Assembly (NCBI GenBank): GCA_023079485.1
Contig: CM041104.1
Location: 869,676 to 933,675, forward strand
Direction: 5' to 3'
Length of the DNA stretch: 64,000 nucleotides
From: Archilochus colubris
Taxonomy: Eukaryota; Chordata; Aves; Apodiformes; Trochilidae
Positions 45,872-58,439 of the stretch are shown here, piece after piece. The notes under the pieces are model-generated. The model saw nothing but the letters and a program-made list of their open reading frames with translations, did not search any database and was not told the origin of the DNA. Each line of letters opens with the position of its first letter. Position 1 is the stretch's first letter. The position numbers and the translations under genes are program-made.

Positions 45872-46925
45872 TAGACTCTGCCCCCTCCCCAGGGGAGGAG
45901 TGGAAGGCTTACAAGAGGAGGCAGGAGAACCCCCAGCCTCCTGGGAGTTGGGACCACCTGGGACTTCACTGGAGAGCTGAGTTTTCTTGCTTAGAGCACA
46001 ACTGTCAATGGAAAAGTCTCAGCACAGGCTTTGGTGCTCAGAAACACTGTGGGCTGGGACACTCTGGGAAAGATTTTTAGCTGCAGAGAAGAAATTTGGC
46101 AGCTTGGAAGCAATCTAATCATCCTCCTCCCATATGCTTAGTTCTATTTAAAAGGGAGCATGTACCCGATTCCTTCCGACCAGTACTCTGACATTTCCAG
46201 AGTGCATTTGGAAATAAATTTGGCATCCGCTGTCAGAATCTCAGATTGAGCCCGGTGTGGCTAATTTGGGCTCTGAATGCCTTTGCCTCTGTAGAGCACC
46301 TTTCCCTGCTGACTGATCCCACAGGCAGCAATGGCAGGGTTTGCTTCCCACACCTGTTGATGGAGCAGGCACCAGCCAGGCATGGAGGGCTGAATTTGGT
46401 TACTGGGTGGTGGCTCAAGCCCCTCTGCAGCTGCAAAGGAGCCACTCCTGGATGGGTTGTAGCTGTGTGCCCGGCTCTTCCCAGCAAGTAGGCAGAAGGA
46501 GCTGGAGATGCTTGGGCTCATCCTGCCAGGATCCTTGGAGAGATAGGACCTTGCTCCCCCTCCCCTCCTCACCCTTGCTCCCTACCAGAACACCCATCCT
46601 CCTCCATCCTCTGTTCTCCAGATGCTTCTCTGAACACACTCCTGCCTCCTCCCATCCAGCCCTGCCCCATGGGGGGCTGTCCAGCTGCTGGAGGGTGACA
46701 CAGCCTGGATTTAATAACCAGGAAGGTTTGGACTGGATCCCTTCCTTTCTAGAATCCTTCTCAGAGAGGAGCCTAAGTGCAGCTGGGTCCAATCCTCCTC
46801 CCAGGCTTGGGTTTCCCAGAAAGAATAATTAAAATATTACAGTCTGAGAGAAAAGTTGACTGTCCAATACCCCTTAATCAGATTAAGGCAGAAACGTTGG
46901 TCAAGGTCTGTTTCCTGCAAATAAC
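45872..46925. other. Non-coding DNA
   Basis: No gene recognised. GCTTCCCACACC-type GC-rich stretches alternate with AT-rich 46805-46925. Confidence 0.4.
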
Positions 46926-47340
46926 AGATTTTTTATTATTATACCAATTAAAAATTACTTCAGAGCAATTGTTTGGAAGAAACCACCAGCTATTATATAT
47001 ATATATATATAAAATAAATGGAAAAACAAACAAGCAAACAAAAAAAGGGAAGACAAAAATAAAAGAACGGAAAGAAAATAAAGAGAGACAACAGAATTCA
47101 CAGGTCCTGGATCCAGCACTGGGCCAGCCAATGGGTTGGTGTCAGTGAAGTTCCCCAAGCCTACCACCTCCACTCCTTTTATAGGCCTGTTCCACTTAAA
47201 CAATAATCTGCAAACAGTGGGTAAGCCTGGTTGAGACAGATCAGACTGAGCACCTAGAGTGGACTTCTCTCCACTTGTCTCTATCACTGACCCCAGGTGC
47301 AGGCTCCAGGCCATACTCATGCTGTAATGTCCATAGGTGC
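46926..47340 (-). mobile_element. Possible LTR-like region (minus strand), low confidence
   Basis: On the minus strand there is a GGCCTATAAAAGGAG TATA-type promoter (TATAAAAGG complement at 47175-47183), a CCAAT-type ACCCATTGGC downstream, and an A-rich stretch with AATAAAAAA around 46931-46940. This order and composition resemble an old LTR. No TG...CA boundaries or target duplication could be fixed, and a cellular promoter or coincidence is equally possible. An (AT)9 tract (46994-47011) lies inside. Confidence 0.25.
46994..47011. repeat. (AT)n microsatellite
   Basis: Uninterrupted TA/AT repeat of about nine units followed by A-rich sequence to about 47090. Confidence 0.85.
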
Positions 47341-50068
47341 CAGGCAGCCCTTGTCTGGAAGCCCATTTGGTTTGTTTGAGGGCTTACAGAGGGGGTTCAA
47401 CACCACTTCCCACAGCAGATCCTGAGGGCTGGTCCCTCACTGGTGGATGCAGGGTTTTCCTCACCTTCCCTCTCCTTACACAGCAACCACCAGAAGGTCT
47501 GAGGTGATGCCCCAGGAGGGTGAGAGCAGGCACAGGGAACCCCTCTCCAGCTGCAGGTGAGAGCTGGCAGGAAAGTGGGTGCTGCTAAAGTGGGTGCTGC
47601 TTGTACCCCCCTTGTGGGAAGGCACACGGGGTACCCAGCAGGCTCGCTGTCCTGTCTCCATCCTGCTCTGCCCAGGGTGGGTGAGGGTGGCTCTTTAGGT
47701 CCTGATCTCTGCACTCTATCTGCAGCTGCCCCTCGTGCCTTGCAGGTGAGATGGAGCCCACCAAATGGTCCTCCCGAGGGCAGCCTGGGGCACCCCTGGT
47801 GAGTGTCACAGATAGTGACAAGGACAGTGCCAGGTGGGAGGGAGGAGGTTTGGAGGTGTTACAGGGTGCTGCACACACACAAGGTTTGGTGTCATGTCAG
47901 CCTCTTTTGGGTGCTAGGATTGAATAGACGGGCTGTATCTAGAAATGAGACCATCACAGACCAGGAGCTGTTCCCATTCCTCACCAGCATCTCCATTAGA
48001 TTCCTGCTTGGTCCGTGTAGCCCTGCCCTGTCCATGGGTCTGTCCCAAACTGCTGAGGGTGCACAGGGTGCCAGAGCACACAGCACCCACCCTCGGGGAC
48101 CGTCCTCCTGCCTTCCTCTTTCTGCCCACTGCTTCTGGTCTCCCTCAGTATTGCAAAAGGGCACTGGGGTGAGGGTGGAAGAGTAAAGAAGGTTGAAAGC
48201 ATATGGTTGGATTAATGCTTTATCTCTGCCTCCTAGCCATCCACGTGTTCCTCCCCTGCCTTCGTTAGCACCACTGGAGTGGTGGATTAAATCCAGTGAG
48301 CTGTGCCATGTACCTCATTGCACGAGTCAGTTTTAAGGATTATGGTGAATTATGTAGATCAGAATCAGACAGCAACCCAGGCATGGCTCGATGTTTCCAG
48401 GGGGTGACAGGACTGCAGCTTTGCTGTTCGGAAGGTTTGCTGTGTTATAATTAGATGTTCAAACAGACCCTCCCAGACACAGCTCTGCAAATGCCTGCCC
48501 ACAGTTACCACTCCAGGCTCTGTAAACAGCAAAGACCGGGCTAGGCTTGGGGACAGAAAGAGGCAGGAGATGTTATGGTTGGTGCCCAGCCAGCAGAGAG
48601 TCCTGCAGCCAGGTAGTGAAGGAAATAAAGGCAGGAAATGAACAGATCCCTCTTGACACCTCAGGAAATGAGAGCTGATGTCTCCCTCTGCCCAGCAGAG
48701 CCCTGGGGGCCGTGCCTGGGTGCTGGGCCCACCTCTGCTCCCACCAAGCAGCTGGGTCGGGCCGGGCCAGCACAGAGCTGTCACTGCTCTCTGCCTCAGG
48801 GGTTTGATTCAGTGGGGCCAAGGAGGGCCCAGGGGTGAAAAAGGCAGAATCCTCCATTGCAGGGAGGAGGTGTAGCTTCTCCCGTGGTCCTGATCCAGAC
48901 CCACTGATCAGCTGGTCCTTCTGGGCACCCTCTGGCCGGTTCAGACGTGCAGTCTGCTCTCAGTGCTCACTTCTCACCAACCAGGGCAGGGGGGTTTCTC
49001 CCTGGCTCTCTCCTGGACCCTCTGCTTCCCCATAGCTCTGCAGGGATCAGCAGTGAAAGCCCAACCCTAGGAAGGCTCCTCTGGCTGCCTTGACCCTTCC
49101 CAGCACCTTTCCTCTCCAGCATGTCTGTCTTGGCTGTAGGAACACCTCCAAGCACCTCCTGCCTCCCCACCACCACCCTGGTCCTGCCTGCTCACCCTGC
49201 AAATCCAGATCCCAAATCCAGGTTCCTGTTCCAGCAGGAATGGCCCCAACTTCCCATGGGCTGCCCTTAGCTGAGCAGGGAATATCCATGGCTCCCTGCA
49301 GCCTCCAGGACAGCCAAAGGGGTGACCTGCAGAGGTCACTAGAACCCCTGTCCTTTTTTTTTTTCTTTTCATTTAACTGGAAGAGCTAAAACCAAAGTGT
49401 GACAGAAGTAATAAGAGAAAGTAATGTTGCTCTGGAGAATGGGGTGGCAAAGCCATCATGGGCTACCAAGAAAAATGTTGCAAGTCCAGCTTTTGGTTCA
49501 GGCAGGTGCAGATCAGGCTCCAGACCAAAAGGTACCTCATTGGTACCTCATTTTCCTATTACACCTTCAGGAGCAGCATTTGAAAAGCCTCCACTCATGT
49601 GGCTGAACCTGTGAGCCCTTAAACAGACTCAGAGCAGTGGGTCTCATGGGTCTGGTCTCATTGTGGCTCTGCCTGGAGAGCAAGGGCAGCATAGGGAGGG
49701 AAAATGTTCTGAATCATGAATCCAGCAGTGTCTGAGGATGGCCCAGGGATGTATACACATGTTCCCAGCCCGCTTTATCTACTACTTTGCTAGAATAGAT
49801 CCATCAGGATTAAACGAAGAGTGACACTTGCCCCAGTATCTCTTTGTTGTCAGTGTTGTTCTTTTTAGCATCAGGCTATAAATTGTTTGTCTGTCTCAGG
49901 CATGGAAAGGCTGTACCCCTCCCCTGGCTCTGGAAATAGAGTCAGCCCAAGGCTGTTGTTTGGCAGTACACAGAACGCACCTTGGCTGCACCTCCCCTCC
50001 CAGGGCTTCAAGGGTCATCCAGGGATGAGTGACGTGAGCCCAATGGTCCTGCAAGCCAGTTCAGCAGG
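47341..50068. other. Non-coding DNA, no gene recognised
   Basis: Includes a direct pair AAAGTGGGTGCTGCT (47573-47602) and a T-run near 49353. No exon-like signals seen. Confidence 0.4.
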
Positions 50069-50069
50069 G

Positions 50070-50142
50070 AAAAAAGGAAACTGAGGCACTCTGAGAAAAG
50101 TGTGGATAGCCAGGACTGACTCAGGGTCACACAGCAAGCAGC
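50070..50142 (+). mobile_element. MIR-like ancient SINE fragment
   Basis: GGAAACTGAGGCACTCTGAG followed about 40 bp later by GACTCAGGGTCACACAGCAAG matches the conserved MIR/L2-related core (GAAACTGAGGCACAGAGAGG ... GGTCACACAGC) that I know from amniote genomes. The spacing is similar. It is diverged, as expected for an element over 100 million years old. Confidence 0.55.
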
Positions 50143-50353
50143 ATCAACCTGTGGGAAGAACACTGGCCTTCTCTGTGCCAGCCCTGGGGGGTGGACACCA
50201 AGCTTCCTCTGACTTGCTGGGTTGCTGCACTTAAGAGATTTCATGAATTTAACCTCTGCCTTCCCCTTGTGAGAGGTGTGTGCTTGCAGGTGGGTGACTG
50301 CCAGCTCTCAGCTTCCCAGACCTGCTCTTTTCTGGGACTCTGGTGACCCTGCC

Positions 50354-51022
50354 TTATGCCCCAGGCAGACAAGTGATCTGCAAGTGGCTGGACACACAGA
50401 GCCAGGGAAGAAAAATGCCTCCCTGTGCTGCTCTTACTCTGACTCCTGTCCCCGGCCAGAACAGATGAGAGTACAAACAGATCTTGTAACTCAGTGTCAG
50501 AAAAAAAGGAAGGTGAATCCTGAGAGGCAGTTCATGACAGTGAACAGTGTTGCCTGACTTGCTGGGACCACCCAAGCTGAGCATCCCCTCAAATCCCTCC
50601 CTTCCAATGATGCAGCACAGCAGAGGAGTTGGTCGTTGAGGCAGAAGATTTAGGGAGAATCCGTACTGAGACGATTGGTGAAGAAGCAGGTTCAGGGTCT
50701 GGCCCAAAATTACTTTGCTTTCAGCTGTAGCAGTGCTGGGCACGGGTCTGTTCCTGATTAGTGCTGGAAATCCAGAATAGCCACTGGTATCAATCAGGAT
50801 AACTTCAGCATAAAGCATCTCTGCTTCTGGGCCAGTATCCAGTCCCATTTCAAGGCCATAGGAGCTGAAGCTCCTTCCAGGCACAAAACCTCCTGGGTCT
50901 GGAGGCGGGCTGGCTTGGCCAGACTCTGCTGGCTGCCTGGCAGCACCTCCAGTGGGAATCACCCACCCTCCTGGTATACAAGTAAAGAGGGGAGAGCAAA
51001 ATCTGGGATGGGCACACACCAA
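50354..51022 (-). other. Longest non-repeat open frame in the right half (222 codons), unrecognised
   Basis: The frame has more ordinary protein-like composition than its neighbours, for example GLEMGLDTGPEAEMLYAEV and ILIDTSGYSGFPALI. I recognise no domain, family or signal peptide. No promoter, paired splice sites or codon bias support it, and the ATG is far into the region. It may be a chance frame, part of a retrotransposed or retroviral fragment, or an exon of an unknown gene. Confidence 0.15.
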
Positions 51023-52624
51023 AACAGAAAAGGTCTAACTAGCCTGTGAACAAATGGGTGGCAGATGTGATCTCCATGACAACCCACAGCTGGCTGGGCA
51101 GGAACTAAAGGGCACTGTGCTTCAGTGAAGTGTCAGCATCTCAGAATGCTCTGCTCCTAGATTACTCCTAGACCTAATTACAGATGTACTTGAAAATGTG
51201 CAGATCCAAACATGATCTTGTTTTAAGCCCTTTGAAGCTAAACAAATACAAGGACAACCATCCAAAAGGCTTATCTTCTGCTAGAGCTCCTGCCTCCCAG
51301 CAATGTGCATCCACAGCCATTCCCTGGGTTTGTCCTCATCTGTTTGTCCTCTGGGCCTCTTGCTGCAAGAGGAGAGCTGCCATATATGCCAGCATTTTGA
51401 TCTCTTGTATTTTGCACCTCATTTGGTGAACTGGTGGTTTGTGAAGAGGCTCTGAGCCAAGGAAATCAGCTGCAATAGGTGGAGAGCAATTAATGGCAGG
51501 TTTAACTAACACCTTCTTGAAAAGGCTCTGCCCCATGGAGTGGGCTTCCCTCCTTCCCAAATCTGAGGGATTCCTACATCAGAGAGGTTCATGATTGAAG
51601 AGCTGGTCAGCTGGAAATAGGGGTGGCTGAAAGCAGAATCTGCCTCCTTTAAATTGGTGAAGGGACTTCATCAGTGTGAGGAAGAAATAAATGGAGACCA
51701 GACTCTCTTCTGAAAAAAATTTTTTGCCTGTTATTACTATAATAAGTCTCCAAGTCATGTGTCTGAAAAGGCTGAAGGGAAAAATCTATTTTTCTCCCTG
51801 TTTTTTTAGGCTGCTGCCTGTGTGACAGTCTCTCTGCAGTCGCTGTGCCGGGTTCTGCGTGGAGGTAGCCAGTTTTTCCTGTTGTTTGTGTGGGTTTTTC
51901 ACATGGCAACAGCAGGGAGAATTTTTTTTTTTTTTTTTTTTTATAATAAGAAGAAGAAGCAGCAGAAGCAAAAAAAAAAAACAACTCAAATTTGAAAGGA
52001 AGAGCAGGGAAAGGGGCAGGAACACAGAAATTAGTGTACCTCAATCCTATCTCCATTTTGGGAAAGCTCTGTGCTTTTTTCAAACAGCCAGGCTGAGGGA
52101 TGTTGTCTTCATTGTCTGCTCCAAGGACACCCAAAAAGAGACCCCAGCCTGGGGCTGCTTGGGGGGTTGCCTTATGGCCAAGGCAGAAACACTCCAGCCT
52201 GAGACTGAAATGTTCCAGAGAGGCTCTGGTGCTAGTAAGGATTAGGGGTCTGGATGCCTCAGTCCCCAGGAACTCTTTGGAAAGCTGAAATAAAGAGAAA
52301 GTGAGAGGAATGGCTCTGCCTGGACACCAAGAGCCGTGCAGGAGCTTTGTGTGCCCTGAGCCAGCAGGAAAAGTGCCTGTGCTGAGCACAGACTGGGTCA
52401 GCACTGGGTGTCTGCTGGGGAAGGTGCCACTCTGACCCCGTCCATGCCCTCCCCTGCTCCTTCCCAGCCCTGCGTGCTCCAGCCCTGGCCATGCTGGAAG
52501 CCACGTGCAGGCTCCAGGCACACTGCTCTGCTCTGTGCCCACCAGGCTGTCACAGCCCACTGTGCTCCCTGGGGAACTGTTCCCATCCTCAGTCCATCAC
52601 ATCACTCCCACGGCTGCTGCTTGC
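51023..52624. other. Non-coding DNA
   Basis: No gene recognised. The 303-codon minus-strand frame across 51649-52560 contains the homopolymer tract at 51922-51980, so it is not a real protein. Confidence 0.4.
51922..51980. repeat. T21 run with AAG/CAG and A12 tract
   Basis: Twenty-one T residues (51922-51942), then ATAATAAGAAGAAGAAG, AGCAGCAGAAG and a run of about 12 A. Both strands have poly-K or poly-F artefact frames here. Confidence 0.85.
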
Positions 52625-52627
52625 GTC

Positions 52628-52780
52628 ACTTTTTTTCCTCTCCTTCATACAACTGCCCTTTAGATATTTATATAGTGTTATCATGTTCCCCCTCAGGCAT
52701 CATTTTTCTAGGCTATACAAATTAAATTCCTTTAGTCTCTGTCCATAAGTCAGCATCTCCAGTCCCTGTATCTGTTTGGC
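52628..52780 (-). mobile_element. Old CR1-like LINE remnant, tentative
   Basis: TTTATATAGTGTTATCATGTTCCCCC..., TTTTTCTAGGCTATACAAATTAA and TTTAGTCTCTGTCCATAAGTCAGC follow the order of blocks in the CR1-family ORF2/3' region (TATCAT...CCCCT, TTCTCCAGGCTAAA, CAGTCTTTCCTCATAAG). Divergence is high, so this is a weak call by resemblance. Confidence 0.45.
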
Positions 52781-54879
52781 TGCTGTACTCATGGTGGTTC
52801 TTTTCATCTTCCATGTGCCAGGTCTCTCTCCCTGTAAAAGCTATGCTGGGTATTGCAAGGCACATTTACTACTACAGTGTAGAAATAGGATTAGGACCTG
52901 TTTTGTCCAGTGAAGAATGGTTCTGGATTCTGGGCTCAACCCTGAAAGCTGCCTCTCAGCATGCTGGCAGCTTGGTGCCACTGTCCCACCCAAGCACTGC
53001 TGACCCGTGGGTCCCTGCTTGCTCTGCAGCTCTCTGGGTGCTCATCTCTCCCTGCCCTGACTCTCACCTGGGAGCATCCAGTGCAAACCCTAAGTGACAG
53101 TCTTGGTGTGATCCCACCAGGAACTCCTACTGGGATCTTCCTGGCTGCTCTTTGCCTCAGGGTGGCCACCAGCTGCTCCTCTGCACCCTAGTTTGTGGCA
53201 GCCCCTCACCTCAGCGCTCACTCCCCTGGCTCATGCCTGGTTCCCCCAGTGCCCTGTGAACCACCCACCTTGGGCACAGTGGAGGCTTCACCATTCTGCT
53301 GGACTTGGCTTGGTACAGTCTGAAGGGTATGGACAAGGTGGGATGATTGGCCCTAGATCTGCAATTTCTAATCAGCAGTTTTCTTGCAAGCACTGTGGGA
53401 AGCACAGCTCGCAGGAGAGGTGGTTGCAGGAGGCCAGCCCAGCATTGCTTGTCTGTAACCTATCAATGGAGATAACCACGATCAAATTCTCATGGCCTCT
53501 ACCTCAGACATGGGCTCTGGTGGCAGCATGTGGGGCTGTTTTCTTCTGGGGACACTGGGCTGTGGCAGGACAGACAGGGATGAAATCGTGTTGCCATCAC
53601 CTACGCTCTGCAGTGCTACAGAGGCCATGCCAGAGCAGTAACAAGGATGATAAACTCATTCACACAGGAGCTACATCCTATTTTACTCATATTTTCCCCT
53701 GTAAAATTGGATTTCATCTCCACCTTTTGCTGCTTTCTGACATTCAGTACAAAGCTAGCTGAGTTGTGTGCTAATGGGGAGCCCCCAGGCAGCACTGGGA
53801 GGGCTCCAGCAGGGCACCTGCATCTCACACCCCCACCCCAGTCTGCCACAGTGACCACACAGTCACAGAGTGACCTCCTGGGAGAAACTCTTGTAAATTT
53901 GGGAGTTCTCATCAACCTAAAGGGTTTCTGTAATTCGTGATGCCACATGTGGGATTTGTTCTTATATTTTGTCAAACTGCATCCAGATCTGCCCCCCTGT
54001 GCAGCTGTCCCCAGCGAGCTCACTCAGGGCACTGGGATGAAGAGCAGGGGGAGGAATCGTGCCATGCCTCCAGGTGGTGGATTTGCAGCTGCCGTGTTGC
54101 AGTCCTTCCTCCTGAAGAATTTGGGTTTTCTGCCTTAATCTCTGCCTTGTCATTCTCCTGAAAACTCCCTCCATACGCCAGCTTCTGCTTCTCTTTCTGT
54201 TGTTGCCTGCAGGATGTCTTCTGTGGGGGTGGTGTCCAAGATCTGCAAAAGGGCTGGGGAGGATTGCTCCACCCTTGAATCTCCTTCATGCCTCCCTTCT
54301 CCCATGTTGCTTACTGGTGATTTTAACCTCCCTCCTGGGGGCCGGGATGTTGTGCATGCAGCCTCTGAGGCTGTGCAAGGCTCTGCAGGGATGATACAAG
54401 CTACAGTCACTGCCAGGAGCAGCAAGGAAAGAGGAGGTCGTGGGGCTTCAGCCAGTGGTGTGGGAGCCTGAAAAGTAGGAGCCTCAGCTTCATCCAGTCA
54501 GGCTCTGACTGGGAGTCACCCTCCTGTTCTGAGGGTCCAAAGGAGGTAGGGACACCTCACCCAGCACCCCATCCCCATCATCCCCCTCTTCCCTTGCCAG
54601 GGCTCTGATGGACTCAGGGTGGTCATCTCCAGCAGCCACAATCCTGCTGGCACCTTCCCAGCTGCAGCCTGGCAGGGACAGCTCTGGGCCACACACCAGC
54701 TTGGTGAAGAGTCTGGTTTTTGTCCCTGCCCAAGTGCTGACACCCTGTGATGCCCCTGGCTCTCACAGCCGCCCCTCCCCGGGGCACTCCGCCCCCTCCA
54801 GCCTTTGCCAAGCTAAAAGAGTCACCTGAAACAACATCATGTCACAGTCTCTTTCATCCCTGGCATCTCCCTATGTTTC
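52781..54879. other. Non-coding DNA
   Basis: No gene recognised and no repeat identified; short chance frames only. Confidence 0.4.
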
Positions 54880-55200
54880 ATCTTGGAAGGCTTGCTATTA
54901 AAAAGCATCTCATGAGACATGATGAGAGAATTATAGAGGTCGAGTTAATAATGCATTTCACTTTGCAGCTTCCCTTTAAGCAAAAGCTGGCTGGGGGGAG
55001 CTGCCTGAGCAGGTGAGTGACAACACGCAGACCAACTTGACTTGTATGGCTTGTAGAGTTTTTCAAGGCATTAAAGTTAATTAAGTACTAATTAACTGAA
55101 CCACTCTGAAGTATCCCTGTCATAGCAACCTTGTGTATGAGAGGCTGCCTTATTTATATTCCCTTAGCTTCACATTTTGCATCACAGCAGTCTGCTTTAT
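54880..55200. promoter_or_regulatory. AT-rich, motif-dense island (candidate enhancer)
   Basis: The stretch includes ATCATGAGACATGATGA-like repeats, GTTAATAATGCATTTC, CTTTGCAGCTTCCCTTTAAG, a near-palindrome with GTTAATTA and TAATTAAC half sites (55076-55096), and TTATTTATATTCCC. Such density of AT-rich transcription-factor cores in GC-rich surroundings fits a conserved non-coding element. HNF1 and homeodomain binding are motif-based suggestions only; conservation is untested. Confidence 0.35.
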
Positions 55201-58200
55201 GGAGCCACTGCGTTTCTGTGTTGCACACCTCGCCTGCCTGGAGGTTGCTGGATCAGATCCGAGTGTGAGCCCAGGTCAGGGAGGGAATCAAATGTGTTTA
55301 TAATCAGAGAGTTGTGGAAATGAAGCACAAGCTTGAGAGTGTCCTGCATGCCCACCATGGCCAGCAAAGCCAAAGTAGGGGCCCAGTTAGCTGCCCTGCA
55401 GCACCTCACCTGGCTGCTTTGGCTCTCCTGCAAGACACATCTCCCAGCTGTGCCTCTTGCAGAAGCCAGCAGTGACCATGGGTCCCCAGGGCCCCCCAAG
55501 ACCTCCCTGGGCTGGTGGTGGAGCAGGTCTGAGGGCTCAGGAAGTGTCTGCCAGCTGGCCACACAACCCTGCCTTGCTCCTGCATGGTGGCACCTGCATA
55601 TTTGGGTCTGCTTGAACTCTTTTGTGCTTTCATCTTCTTTTCCCTTGAAGGGGAAAATCTCTGCTGGGTTTGTCCTCTTTTAAATCTGTCAAGGCAGCAG
55701 CCTGAATTTTTGCTCTGCCTCGATGCTTCTCTGACTTCCACTCACTGTCTGGTCACATTGGATATGATGGGTTCTTTTGATGTCTCTGTTTAATTCAGTC
55801 AGGTGATGCCAGAGAGGCTTTCTGCCTGCTGGAAACCAAAGAGTTATATCTTTAATGCCTGTGTAAGCCATTGGGAAGAGTGGAGCTGGGGAGATTAATC
55901 CTGAAATTAAAAACCCACTCTTTGCATTGACAAGGTTGGCTGAAAATGGAAACCATTAAATTATTGGAAAGCCACACCAGGGAAGGCAAGAGAATTGGAG
56001 GAGCACACAGAGGTTTGGAAACCTAAGAGCTGGGCAGGGAGCAGAGGACAGCAAGAAGATGTAACACATCCTAAAACTCCTCAGACTGATTCTGATCCCA
56101 GTGGCAGGAATTATTCCTGCTGTGCCAGACCAGCATCGAGCTCTCTGCATTTCAAGGTTGTGGTTCAACCTCTCTAGATTTCTTCTCCTGGCACTTGTGA
56201 GTTTCTGCTCCAGGGATAAGAGCAAAGTAAAATGTTGTTTCCCAAGCTATTGCAAAGCTGTCAGCACCAACAGGGAAAGAACAGTCTATGCACAAGGAGC
56301 AGAAGCCTGGATAGCTCTATTCCTGCCTATGTTGAGAGCTAAAGCATGCAGGCAGGGCAGGCTGGGCCCAGGGTTTCTGAAGAGCATAGCCTGGCAAATA
56401 CAACATCCACAAAACTGCTGCCTGAAGGGAAAATCCCTGAGCAGGACAATTCATTTCCATCCCTTTGAATAGCACAGTTTAACCATCTTTGCTTTTATTC
56501 AAACATAAAGCATCACTTTAAAAAGCAAAAAGGAAAAGCACACGCTGCTGTGCATGCAGGAGAGAGAGCAGATTTTCTGCAAGACTGGCAAAGGATAATT
56601 AGCAGTTTAGCCATTAGAATTTGATATGTGCTCCCCCAGCTTCTCCCCTGGTGTGTAGAGCTTCGTGGGAGCATCCTGCTTGTCTCCTGGCCATGCAAGC
56701 ACAAACACCCTCCTGGGGCACCCCATTTTCAAGCGTCTGGAGTGTCCATTCTCCTGGGTCCTTCATCATCCCTGTTCAGGAAGGACACTGCCAAGGCAGG
56801 GGCCAAGTTCACCTCTGACTTGGGGACAGGAGTGGATTTCAGCAGATGCTGGGGACTAGGAGAGGGCAGTTTACAGACTAAATGAGGGCTGCAAAGGCTG
56901 TGTCCATGAAAAAAACTGGAAAGTTAGAGATGTGTCCCAGAATCAGGTGTCTTCAAAGGCATGTATTGAGGATCCATCATCTCGGTTTGGTGACAGGAAC
57001 AGAGCTGGAGGGTGGCTTTGCAGATGGGCCTGGGTTCCAATCAGTGCTGGCCTCTCCAAATTCTCCCAAGCAATCCACCTCTCTGTATCCCAGTTGCCAA
57101 GTTCTCCCAGGACACCATGGAAAGGCTGTGTTGGTGGCTGCCTTGCCAGATCTAAGCTGGTGGGTTCTATCAGCCCAGGATGGGAGCCTGCTTGTTGGTT
57201 CCTGGGCAACTCTGAGGACACTGTAAAGGGACAAATCTCATGAGGTCAGGCTAGCACTGGCCAGAAAAGCCCTTTTAGTTTTCAGAGATAGAAACTTCCC
57301 TACACGGATGCTAAATAAATTTTACAAACATCTAAAAATTTCATCTGAGTTTAATTTCCTTTGCCAAAGCCACAAGTCTCTGGTAAATATATTCATTTCT
57401 TCCAAGTAAAGAGGCTTTGGAATAATTAAAGCAAACTATGAGTCCTTTACTGCACTTGAGCCCCAGCAGAGGCCACAGCACTCATGCTCCCACTGCCTCT
57501 ATGGGTAATGAGAGAGGTTTTCTGGTCAAAGAAAAATTTGGAGAAGGAGGAGAGGAAGGCGTATGAGAGGGTCACTTCTTTCTCTTTGGAGGGTTTGCTT
57601 TTCCCTTGATGGCTGAAGCTGCTGCTTTTCTGGTCATTTGGAGCTTGTGCTTGCAGTCTGATGGTGTGCTGGGTGCTGGGTTCCATCTGCTTTGTTGACA
57701 CTTTTGGTCTCCTCCAAGTGGGAAATTTTAGATAGTATCATTTTCAAAATCTGTCACAGTTTATGGGAAATGCAATGCCATTGGAGATTCCATAGGGTGG
57801 GACTTCAGATAGGAAAAGATCTTTCCCCCTTTCTAAGTCAAGGAAGGGTTTTCTGTGGACTCATGGCCACAGTTTATTACCTGATAAATCAGCAATAGCT
57901 GCAGGAAGATGGATGTGAAGGAAGGAGGCTTTCCAAAGAGGACATGTGCAGTCAGTGGTGCCTGAGCTTGGTGCAGCTTGGCTGAGTTCTAACAGCTTTG
58001 TCATGGAGCAAGTGGCTGCCCTGAGCAGAGAAATGATACTGGCATTAAATCCCCACAGAGGGAGTCCATGAAAATCCACTCAGTGCACAGGGAAGGAAAG
58101 CAATGTCATCTGGCATCAATCTCCCAGCAGTGAGGAGCAGGAGGGCTGGCAGCACTTGGCTGTGGTGAAGAACAAGTGAAGAGGGCTCTGGAGGAAAGAA

Positions 58201-58439
58201 AGTGGGACAGGAGCTCATCTGCTCTGTCAAGTTGTTTGGATGGCTGAGGTTTCTGAGGCACTGGGAGCCTTGGACAAGCCAGCCCCATCACCAGGCAGGA
58301 AACTATCTCCACCAACCCCTCTGTAGCCAGGCAGGGCTGAGCTAGGACAGGGGGATATGGGTCCTGGGGTGACAGGGGGAAAACCAAGTGCCTTGGTTTC
58401 AGATTAGTGGTCTGGGCAAACCATAGCCAAGAGAACAGA
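55201..58439. other. Non-coding DNA
   Basis: No gene recognised. AT-rich 57290-57430 may be another island of interest. The remainder has no repeat I can name. Confidence 0.4.

Noticed and set aside
51649..52560. 303-codon minus-strand frame
   Set aside because: Crosses the T21/A12 homopolymers, giving poly-Lys; not a plausible protein.
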